From: Onchidella celtica
Lineage: Eukaryota > Mollusca > Gastropoda > Systellommatophora > Onchidiidae
NCBI GenBank assembly: GCA_963931925.1
Contig: OZ007579.1
Location: 47,247,271 to 47,311,270 of the forward strand
Direction: 5' to 3'
DNA: 64,000 nucleotides
Shown: piece by piece, positions 47,301 to 57,244 of the stretch
Layout of the letters: every line of letters starts with the position of its first letter
Position numbering within the stretch: position 1 is the stretch's first letter
Position numbers and translations under genes: made by a program
The notes under the pieces: generated by a model
What the model was told of the DNA's origin: nothing
Database searches by the model: none
Seen by the model: only the letters and a program-made list of their open reading frames with translations

Positions 47301-48196
47301 GAATCTAGATCTAGTTGATTAGATCTAGTCTATACTTCGTTTATTGCCTTGAACTCAAATTTTCTAGCGTTTCTTCAACTCTCCATCGACGTGATGAAAT
47401 TACAGTTTAAATAAAATCACAGACAGTCCAGGGGCTGAATAAACAACAGTTAGGCACGCCAAAATAACAAGCTGGTGAGGTTGAGATTGTCCTCGTATCC
47501 AATATAAACAAGAACCCGAAAGTGAACCGGATGTAAACCAAATGTACCTAAAAACTCATATTTCACTCAAAATCTGTGCAAATCCACTTGAAATTTACAT
47601 GGCCAACTGAAGTTCAATTCAATAAGAACTTGATAAGACCAAATAATACTTGGAAATACACTTAGGAAAGGGTAAGGCGAACGGTAATGGTCGAGTTGAA
47701 AACAGCTGATAAGCTCCGTTATGCGCAAGGAGTACTACTTCTGACCAAAACAATGTATTCATGCGCACTCATTTGCAGGAGAAAGCGGAAAAAACGCTCT
47801 AAATATCGATACCAAACATGATAGGATTTGTAAAAATTTTGGATGCCCAGCAAGAGATTGAAAATGAAAGTTGTAGAATAGATTTTTTTTGCAATTTTTG
47901 ACTGCTTTTTTATCATCATAGGGTGTAGAAAACGCTTTCAAAACCTAATTTCTAGCTTTTAGATCGACAAATGCTTTTGTCGCATCAAAGTAGACATATC
48001 AAACTACGAAGTTTGAGAAAAAAGTCCGTGATGATAAAAAATCGATTTCGAAGCGTTTTCAGCCGATATCTCGCTTCGAGCCCTTGAGACTTCTTCTTCT
48101 TCTTCTTCTTTTATAGTTGGTTCGTCTATAAGACGATTCCCCAACTGCACTATAGTATATGCGACTTATTGTACCTTTTCGTAGACCGGCTCACAT
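44311..48196 (-). mobile_element. TIR DNA transposon carrying the DUF7869-like gene
   Basis: Terminal inverted repeats of about 35 bp bound this 3.9-kb block. The left end reads ATGTGAGCCTGTCTGC then AAAAAGGTACAATAAGTCG (44,311-44,345). The right end, on the other strand, reads ATGTGAGCCGGTCTACG then AAAAGGTACAATAAGTCGC (from 48,196 inwards). The right flank TTAA (48,196-48,199) could be one target duplication with the left one mutated (GAAA), but this is uncertain. The only gene inside is the spliced DUF7869-like gene on the minus strand. AGAAG repeats lie near the right end (48,090-48,112). Confidence 0.75.
45138..47251 (-). CDS. DUF7869-like putative transposase, two exons, one frameshift
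   Basis: Exon 1 (46,987-47,251; likely start ATG at 47,225-47,227) encodes MARQSAVADLLNQL and an acidic stretch, ending at AGCAG|GTAATT. Intron 1 is 502 bp. Exon 2 starts at 46,484 after TTCAAAATAG| and keeps phase. Its product has Cys-rich CTCQYYDGKPCFQ, then MRTQYFFGGHEVCRDCF, GVGEKQLRNLIKH, FKKPRKCDPFGVNCEG, the key LHADNCCGQNKNNAMIQYLL, and AGHTKFACDWGFGLIKKLYR. After a single-base frameshift near 45,676 comes VPVYRWTEFLTAYFKRLPKI and an Arg-Gly-rich basic tail. HADNC and GHTKF..D look like acidic active-site residues of an RNase-H-like transposase (inference). About 150-200 family residues are missing in frame near 46,050 compared with the 29-kb copy. Confidence 0.75.
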
Positions 48197-48705
48197 TAAT
48201 AATGATATTTTAAATAAGTCCAAAGCGTGATCTTATAACCATTTCATTAGCTTAAATCCTAGATAATTATCTTCTGTCTTTGCTAACATAAAGCATTAAA
48301 CGTGTGTGCTCGAATCAAGGAAAAAACACGGAGAAGTGCAGCTCCACCGAAGCAGATAGACAGAACCCAGCTTTTGAATACACAGATGATAGATAGATGC
48401 GGATAAATGCAAAAGAATGAGAGACTAGCTTTACAGACATTGGAAATAAGGCATATTCAGGGGAAAAAGAAGCCGGCTTAAGACTAGATGTAGAAGATAA
48501 GATAAAATAAGATAAGATAAGATAAGATAAGATAAGATAAGATAAGATAAGATATGACTTTATTATCCTGTTTCCAGGAAATTTGTTGTCACAGCATTCA
48601 GTAACAGTACAACAGCAAATACAATATCTAAGACCTACAAGTCTTTAACGTACAGCACACACACGCACATTGCTCACACAACATTACCAACAAGTAAGAA
48701 CATTG

Positions 48706-48758
<53 letters not shown>

Positions 48759-48999
48759 ACACTGTAAGAACAATCCATTAGGAAAAACTAACAACAGCAT
48801 ATTACATCAGGAAACACTGCTACCTCGAATTGCGGATGGCAAAAGAGATCGTCTATAGCGCTCTCTGTTTGTTTTTAAATACAGTATTCGTCCACTTCTT
48901 TGGGATCGGACTATCTCATGGAACAAGGGGTGGGAGCAATCATTTAGAACCGATTTTAGTTTCTGTTTGCAAGAATGTACAAATATCATATTCATCAAA
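48197..48999. repeat. Microsatellite-rich stretch
   Basis: There is a (GATAA)n pentanucleotide array at about 48,494-48,553 and an (AC)n tract at about 48,708-48,764. No gene was seen. Confidence 0.85.
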
Positions 49000-49210
49000 G
49001 ATAGACACATACGGGAGAAATAGGTACCGGCTTTATGGTTATAGAAGATCTATAGACATGTACAGGAGAAACAGGCCAGTTTTATAGAAATAAGATAGAC
49101 ATGTACAGGAGAAACAGGCCAGTTTTATAGATAGAAGATAGACATGTACAGGAGAAACAGGCCAGTTTTATAGATAGAAGATAGACATGTACAGGAGAAA
49201 TAGAGACCAG
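49000..49210 (+). repeat. Minisatellite, about 45-bp unit
   Basis: There are four or five copies of a unit reading AGATAGACATGTACAGGAG then AAACAGGCCAGTTTTATAG. More diverged units continue beyond two insertions, at 49,751-49,788 and 50,884-51,140, and again at 63,390-63,560. The array is therefore long and has been split by the MITE and the solo LTR. Confidence 0.9.
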
Positions 49211-49750
49211 TGGCCGTATACATGAACTTGGTGTAAATCCGCCCGTTTTGCACCCTGGTGCTTGCTTGCTAGTGCGTATGGCCAACTAAGTGTAAACTCA
49301 AATTTAGTAAGTATACATGAACTAATGTTACACCTACATCTACCTATGTATCAATTGCCTCTTACCACTGTAACCGAAACTGACATTGGGTATGCACAGA
49401 ATTTGTATCGGCCAATCTCTGCCACGAGAAAACAATGCCGATCAAAACAAACCTAAGAGATCGAAGGTGAGCAGAAGCCCAATTTTTTTTCTTCGGCCTG
49501 TGAAGTCGCGGGTTGGAATAAATATTAGTTACTTCCTTTCTTGCTTTCTTGTAGACGCCTCTCTCCCAAGCTTGTTACCCATGGCGTAGCTGATTTAGTC
49601 GTCCTCGGAGAAAATGTAAAGTTACGAACCCTTTACACGTGGCTGTAGGCCTACGCAAAGTTCCTGCATACCAGGTGTCGTTTTGCACCGACGTGTAAGG
49701 TCCACACCACAGTGTAACAGGTCACGCACAGTTCATGCATACGGCCACAG
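49208..49750. mobile_element. MITE with inverted ends and 3-bp target duplication
   Basis: The element spans 49,211-49,747 (537 bp). Its ends are TGGCCGTATACATGAACT and, on the other strand, TGGCCGTATGCATGAACT. CAG flanks both sides (49,208-49,210 and 49,748-49,750). The 3-bp duplication and GGCCGTAT-type ends suggest a PIF/Harbinger-class non-autonomous element. It sits within a minisatellite unit. No coding capacity was seen. Confidence 0.85.
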
Positions 49751-49784
49751 CTTTATAGTTATACATGTAGAAGATAGATGATTG

Positions 49785-50887
49785 CAGGTGTCACGATCAC
49801 GTGCGTGAAGATGGTCACGACCACGTGTGTGATGAGTATCTAAGTTATCTACCTTTCAAACCCAGCTAACAAGCCAAGCAAGCAGACCAGCGATCAACGG
49901 ACACATGGAGTGAGATTTAAATTAAACGACATTTAATTATAAATGCATGACAAAACTTATGTCAAAACATTAAACTCATGATAATCACATACATAATCAC
50001 AAAACAGAGATATTTCAAATTTACTCTTGGGGATCATGGCTATTCTCTATTCCCCGTTTCACATCGAGATCTAATCCCTCTGTCTATAAACTTAACTACG
50101 TATACTTAATAGTCTCTGTCAACAGCTGCCCTCCTCGTTGATGCAGTTTCACGTCTCCAGAGTTCACACGATCCTTTCTAGATCTCTAACTTCGACGATA
50201 AAAGGGGAAACAGACGCCCCTGGCTTCTCACAAATAAGAACACACAGTTCACACCCGCCATCGTAGATTACTAGCTCCTTGAGGGGTTATCATCCCATCC
50301 TCAGGACTCTTCTTCTTCTGCAACCACACTGCACATCGACGGTTCACACCCGCCATCGTAGATTCACGATCTTCTGATGGGTTCCCATCCTATCATCAGA
50401 ACTCCTCAACTTCTGGTCCCCATGGCACGACCTTCCACTGGTCGCCCGGACCGATAAATTCTTCTTATTGGGAAATAAATGTGAACATCATGGATCCCTC
50501 ACACACCTAACACTTCTGGTCCCCACTGGCACGACATTCCACTTGTCGCCCGGACCGATAAATTCTGCGTCTTCCTTTAGGAATGAATAACTTGGGAACC
50601 ACGTGTGTCGAGCTTCTCTTCTACTTATACTCCCGAGGTTTTTGCACACGCGACTAGTTTAAAGCGAGTCGTGTGTATCTATTCACGCTCATCAACAATG
50701 TTAAAAACCGTGTTTTCCCCTGCTAAGCTCACCCCCCTAGACTCGTGGCGCTCAAGGCCACCGACCTTCCTCGTGATATTTAATCTTTCATGCTCGACAA
50801 CAACTTTAAACTCCCCTTCTCCCCTACTAAGTTTATCCCCTCTATACTCGTGGCGTACAAGGTCATCAACCTTAATCCTGACACAGG
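49785..50887. mobile_element. Solo LTR with 4-bp target duplication (third family)
   Basis: The element runs from 49,789 (TGTCACGATCACGTGCG) to 50,883 (CCTTAATCCTGACA), 1,095 bp, with CAGG on both sides (49,785-49,788 and 50,884-50,887). Inside are duplicated pieces (CACACCCGCCATCGTAGATT twice; CTGGTCCCC with GGCACGAC twice). The open frame 50,605-50,895 is an internal shadow. The LTR split the minisatellite. Confidence 0.8.
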
Positions 50888-50966
50888 GGAAATAGAGGCC
50901 AGCTATGTCGATATTGAAGACAGACGCATACAGGAGAAAGAGACTAGAGAGATCAGCCTTACAGAT

Positions 50967-51559
50967 TGATAGACACTAACAGGAGAAAGAGGAAGAGGTT
51001 TATCGATATAGAACATGCACACATACAGGAGAAATAGAAACCAGCGTTATAGAAGATGGACACGCACAAAAGAGCTTTATAGATAGAAATAGACAGATGC
51101 CGAAGAAAAGGCGAACAGTTTCATGGATAGAGGAGAGATGTGGATGAAGAAGAATGGGAGATACGCTTTAATATTTTAAAACAATGTTTCTCAACCCTTT
51201 TCAGGCAATCACCCCCTCAAGCACTAAGTGCTCTGTCATGCCCCCCCCCCACCCCAAAAATAAAAACATATCAACACCCAACAGATGTATTTGACAAGAA
51301 CACAGACTATACACAAATAATAGTGTTAACATTTTTGAACCCTATAATGACAAGGATTACTCATTATAAAACAGAAAGCATTCTCTGTCAATGCACATAT
51401 TTATGTTCCTAAAACTCATCTTGAGGTGTTTTTGTTGAAGTCAGTGGCTGCCCTGTCTTTGCCCCTTTATAGTTCTCCATTCACCCCCCCCCCCCTCTCC
51501 TTACATTGTTTTCGCCCCCTTGTCGCCCTTTTCCTTCTTTTCGCCCCCACCCCCCATGG
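50967..51559 (+). repeat. Direct repeat copy 1 (other copy at window end)
   Basis: This is near-identical to 63,390-64,000. It comprises minisatellite units followed by a C-tract-rich dispersed repeat (TTCTCAACCCTTTTCAGGCA through CGCCCCCACCCCCCATGG). The second copy reaches the window end, so the full length is unknown. Confidence 0.9.
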
Positions 51560-51599
51560 AAATGGAAATCGTCCGGGGGGGGGGGAGGGGCGATATCGC

Positions 51600-53100
51600 C
51601 CCCGTTGAGAACGACTACATTAGAATACAAAGTAAAAACAGGAAGAAGAAGAAGTCAGCTTTATAGATAATAGTAAAGACTGTAGGCAATATTCAAGGAA
51701 CTGCAAACAAAGAAAGATCAAAATATAGCAATGATCACAGGAAGATAACAAAATTCAGGACATCTCAGACCAACAATCACATTTATTCGAAATCTTGAAT
51801 CAACTGGGAAAACTGAGAAAATTAACCATTAACCAATTTAATTTCCAGTGCTGATCAAGGACTAAAAGGTAGATGAATCGATGTTTTATTCATTTCATCA
51901 ATGAATTAAAAATGAATATTTCCGATATATGATGTATTGCAAAATAAAGAATAACTTGATAGACGCATACAAAATATTCCCAAAATCTAATGCCACAACA
52001 ACAACTTACAGTATTTTTTTATTTTTTTAAAAATTGATCTCTATTATGGAAAAAAAATGGGGGAGGGGGGGGGGAACTGTTAACGAAAAACACACAAACA
52101 AAGCAGCGGAGAAGCTTCTGTGTTGCTGTGAACATTTAAAAAGCACTGACAGAGTGTCTGTTGAAATCAACCAATTAAAATAGAAAATTAATGTGAATTC
52201 CGCCTTTTGGTCGTTAGGGTCAAAATCAGGGAGTTTTATGAACTGGTGTTTTAAATTGTTTTCTTATTTAGTGCTTTTTTTTTTTTTTGTGCAGCAGTAA
52301 TTAATGTCAATTGTTTGTTTGGGTTTGCCAATTTATGATTATCAGAATGTCATTTCAATTTTAAAGATCACAGGCAATCAAGTAGAGCTCATTCAGGGCT
52401 GCTGTTCACTGACAAATCGACGTTTTGGAGCGGCTTCCTGGTAGATAATGACTCGACCGTCGTTCTCCCATCGGTGCCTGTAAGGATACACATGGGTGGA
52501 TGGATGGATGGATGGATAGATGGATGATGTTTGTCATATCAGTCTATACACGCCAGCTAATTAATGACATAGATAATCACAAAATTCAGCACTTGGTTGA
52601 TGCTAAGTCACAGTGAAGAAAGGAGTGGAAGAATGGCAATAAACTATAGAGAATCTAAATTGATAGGCAGATGGTTGGATGAAAGAATGAACCATGGGTA
52701 GATGGACGGAGTGAAGAATGGACAAAGATGCTCATTAACAGTATGGGTGACGAAATGAGTGGATGAATATTTGCACAGATAAGCTGGTGAGAACATTCGA
52801 TGAATGATATGTATAGCCATCTATTTTGAAAGTGTTATCAGTATAATTATTTTATCTAAATTGCTCATCTTTTGTTGTTGTTGTTCTGTTGTTTTTACAC
52901 TATGGTGGAACTGTACATGTCTCACCTGTAATCCATGGCGTCTAAATAATCTTGAACCATGGGTTTAATCTTTGGTTCTCCACCGACACTATGGCGGCCC
53001 CGTCCAGTATTTACTAAAACTGTGCTATGTCTTCGAGAGCGAGCTGTAGAAAGAGTAAACGATAAAGTACATGTAATTATCAAAATATATCACATCAACG

Positions 53101-53144
<44 letters not shown>

Positions 53145-53164
53145 TGTGTGTGCGTGCGTGCGTG

Positions 53165-53195
<31 letters not shown>

Positions 53196-53504
53196 GTATG
53201 TTGAATTTAACTGAATCTAATAAAATTTCTAAAACTTGAAGGTCAGGGTGGCAAAATCCTGAAGTCTACAATCAATAAGAAATAATATATCAAAATAAGT
53301 TGGAAGTTATACAAAGTGCTATTTACAGAGGCAAGGAAACGTGAAATGAACAGCCATAAGGGTTTGTTGTTGCTGTTGTGTTTGTTTTTATGGTAAACAA
53401 GGATGTAATATTTCTAATAGTGGAGAATATTCATGTAGTGCACGTCTTCACATAAAGGGCTTAGGGCGTTTTACAATGAAATGGTAACAACTCCCAGTCT
53501 CTAG

Positions 53505-53601
<97 letters not shown>

Positions 53602-55249
53602 GCTCTCTCTCTCTCTCTGTCTCATATACCAATATAATTTTAAATATACTTTCACGCTATACATAACATGTAAATCTTTCAAGGGAGACATTATCAATCG
53701 GCCATTATATATCGTCGTTCCGATCATAAAACCCGAATATTTTCGAACATCACATTTTTGGATATATTGAAAGTTTAGACCTTCCTTCATAACACTGTAA
53801 ATATTTCAGAGCGAAATTCGAAGTGGAAACGGAATTTATATGGGAAAAACAAAATCTAATGAGCCAGGTGAACGCTCATTCTCTAATAATAAAATCTGCT
53901 AACTCGGGCCGAGCCTTTTCAGCTGCCTATTGCGCGCCAATCTGATGGTTGCATAATGTCCTAGGCATTGTGTCTTGCCACCTGTTCACACCAATCGATG
54001 ACATGTGGTGTTTCACCATCTTGTTTGTGCAAGTACATGTCATAAGTAAATTTCTTGGTTTGCTGAATTGAAATATTTCACACTCTCAGCTGTGTTATCC
54101 TGCACGGGTTTATAGCAAGCAAGTTAGAGGAATTAAATACTCGTAATGCTGTACAACACATTTGAGGTTTTACAGACTTATTGACATTCAGCTCTCATCC
54201 ACGTAGTATAATTTATTGGTTACTTATTCTCAAGGTGTTATTGACTCGTTTTTAAAGGGGGGGGGGTGGGGGGATGGTCCTGAGAGTGATATTCTAAACA
54301 ACACAGAGTAGGCAAGTTTAACTTCCATATTTGAATTCAGCATGTCCAAATTAGGGGAGAAAAGTATTTAAAAAATAAGACTTATTAGTGGCCATGGTAA
54401 CGCCGCCATCTTGAATTTCACTTCCATGTAAATAGCTTTTTTTAAAATCTAAAGGCTCCGTCATTTTTCTACAAAATAATGATCTTGAAATTATGCATGC
54501 TTATATTTCAATAGATAATAAAGATATTGTAGTATTTTTATTTGGATATCTTTGATAGATGTTTTTCTAAGAGTCTGAAAATTGTATATAGCGCGTATGC
54601 ATTTTTCTTGAGTTTTCACCACAAAAATGATAGATTTCTCATAAACTATAAAAGATACTCTAACGTGGATACTAATTTTTTTAGTATACGATATAAAGAT
54701 GCTATAGTGCAATTTTCATCGAAATCCAACAAAATATACAAAAATAGTTAGGAAATTAACGTAAAAAGAGTAAGTTTTGAGAAAAACGCGTTTGAAAATT
54801 TGCAAAGGTTTTTTGGTTGAAAAAAGTGTCTGAATGTTTACCAAATGTCTCAATACATTCCTCGTTCTGGGTCATTCATACAAGTGGGAGATTCCAATAT
54901 AAGGGTCCCCATACCACAAATCAGCCAGAAATGGTGTTTCATTGTGTCTTGAACTGGCAATTATAGCGTATTATCTTGGATTGGAAGTGAATATTTTACT
55001 CGACCCCCTCCCATGAAAGTCTGGTTGTTGTTTTTTTTTTAAAAAAAAAACGCTTAGCTAGGTCAAATGAGTATCAAAAACGTAAATAGAAATGTTGAAC
55101 CTTCCGAAAATCGACAACAGCAAGAATCGACATTTTGAGCCAAAAACTCGATTTCAGGACGACCTCCCCACCCCCCCCCCCTTAAAATGCCTCGGTACTG
55201 AATTCATGTAAATTTAATATCGACTGTGCCGGAGAAGAGTCATCGGTCA
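51600..55249. other. Non-coding, microsatellite-rich
   Basis: No gene was recognised. Tracts seen are (GGAT)n at 52,494-52,530, (GTGC)n passing into (GT)n at about 53,098-53,190, and (CT)n at about 53,502-53,620. A dispersed-repeat segment at 54,250-54,430 (CCATGGTAACGCCGCCATC, then TTGAATTTCACTT) is related to 14,970-15,140. Confidence 0.7.
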
Positions 55250-57060
55250 CAAGAACTTTTCTCTACTGGTATCGGAGACAGGGGTAAAGATATTATTAGG
55301 AAAGACATCAGGGGTTGAGGATGAGCAGAGACAGACGTTAAGATTGTATTATTTAAGACAACAGGGCACAGGGATGAAGATATCGTCAGTAGAGACAACA
55401 GGAGACATGGGGTGAAGATATTATTAATAAAGACAACAGAACACAATGCCTAAAATATCAGAGCAGAGACAGGGATGAAGATCTTATTAATAACCACAAT
55501 AGTCAGTTTGGACAGGGATGAAATTATCGGAGCATGTTTGGGGCGGGGGTGAAGATATTATTATTAAAGACAACAGGGGACAAGGATGAAAATGTCGTTA
55601 GTACAGTCAACAAGGACCGGGTCTGACGCCATCTTCGAAACAGGGGAAAAGATATCACGCTAAAGACCAGAGAAGACTAGCGGTGAAGAAATCATTAGTC
55701 GAGACAACATAATTTATGACATGGGTGAAGATATTGGTAGTAAAGACAACAGGGGACAGGCATGAAGCTATCATTTGTACAGACAACAGGAGACAAGGGA
55801 GAAGAGATCATTGCAAAAACTAGAGATGACATGGGTGAGTTTGAGTTTAAGTTTCAGGTTAGAGACAGCACGTGAACACGATAACGGTTATATTGTTCTA
55901 TGAAGAAGTAAGACGACAGTACAGAAGGAAACAGTACCAGAAGCGCTCACCAACCTCCCGCGGAGACATGGGTGAAGATATTACTAGAGGCAACAGGAGA
56001 CACGGGTGAAGATACTACTGGTTAGGACAACAGGGGACAACAGTGAAGATTTCATAGCAGAGACGGGGTGAAGATATGATTAGTACAGTCAACCAGGGAC
56101 TGCGATGACGATATGACTAGTACAAACAACATGAGGCAGTGGAGAAGATATCATCAGAAGGGAAAACAGGAGACATGGTGAAATCAATATTAGCAGAGAC
56201 AACAGGGGGCAGCAATGACGACATTAGTAGTAGAGAACAGGAGCGCTATGCAGATCCTCGTCCACTCAGTGGGGGAGAAAATAGTAAGTGGTCATATACA
56301 TAATTATGTTCATCCTGACCAGAGAAGAGATCAAACCACTGTTGTCCATAATAGGAGCTGTTCCACCAGCAGATGGGTTTCGAACTGAAAAACGAGTCAT
56401 AAATCTATATAGATCTATATTGTAATTCCCACGAATGTAGGCTGGATCTAGAATGTGTAGTACTGATAGGATGAATGGTTAGATCTAAATCTAGATCTAG
56501 ATATTTGTATTATGATTAGATCTAGAACTTATTAGTATATTCAATGTTGGGGCATTGTAGAATCTATCACTAAATATATCTAGACTATTAAGGTGTCTAT
56601 CGAGATACCACTAGATCTTCTATATGCAGTCGAATTTATAAACATCTAATAGAGATATGACCCTACAGGCCTGAATTAATTCACATAATATTGTTATTCC
56701 ACTATTTACTTGTGTGTTTGACAGTTTGTGCGAGTGTGAGTTAGACCTCTCGATCTGAGAGCTATATTCCCAAAACAACACTTAGATTCCACTCGTGACA
56801 ATAGACAGAGGCATTATTACCTGTGCCATTTTTACCATGCACCGAAGATATCACAGCAGACAACAGGAGACAATGGTGAAGGTATTATCATCATAGGGAC
56901 ATCAGGAGGCAGGGGTTAAGATATTAACGCAGAGACAGGCGACAGGGGTAAAGATGTCATAGTAGAGACAGCAGGAGACGGCTGGAGATTACACAGCAGA
57001 TACGACAGGGGACACGGGTGAAGATATTTAAGCACAGTCAATGGAAGACAGGAGTGAAGA
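55250..57060 (+). repeat. Diverged minisatellite, unit about 45-60 bp
   Basis: This is an irregular array built from AGACAACAGGGGACAGGG followed by GTGAAGATATTATTAG-like text, with many substitutions. It is dense at 55,250-56,260 and resumes at 56,840-57,060. The gap (56,260-56,840) is AT-rich with clustered AGATCTAG motifs. No coding potential was seen. Confidence 0.85.
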
Positions 57061-57090
57061 AAACAGCGACATCAAGAGAGCGTGAGAGAG

Positions 57091-57192
<102 letters not shown>

Positions 57193-57244
57193 GAGGAGAC
57201 AGACAGACAGAAGTGCTTATAAGTCTATTCTAAATGTCTTTTCT

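Noticed and set aside
50605..50895. 96-residue Ser/Pro-rich ORF
   Set aside because: It lies inside a solo LTR and crosses its boundary.
52959..53204. ORF ending in ACVRACVRACV repeats
   Set aside because: It is a translation of the (GTGC)n microsatellite.
53500..53630. CRISPR-like or regulatory repeat
   Set aside because: It is a plain (CT)n microsatellite without spacers; CRISPR arrays are not expected in this genome.
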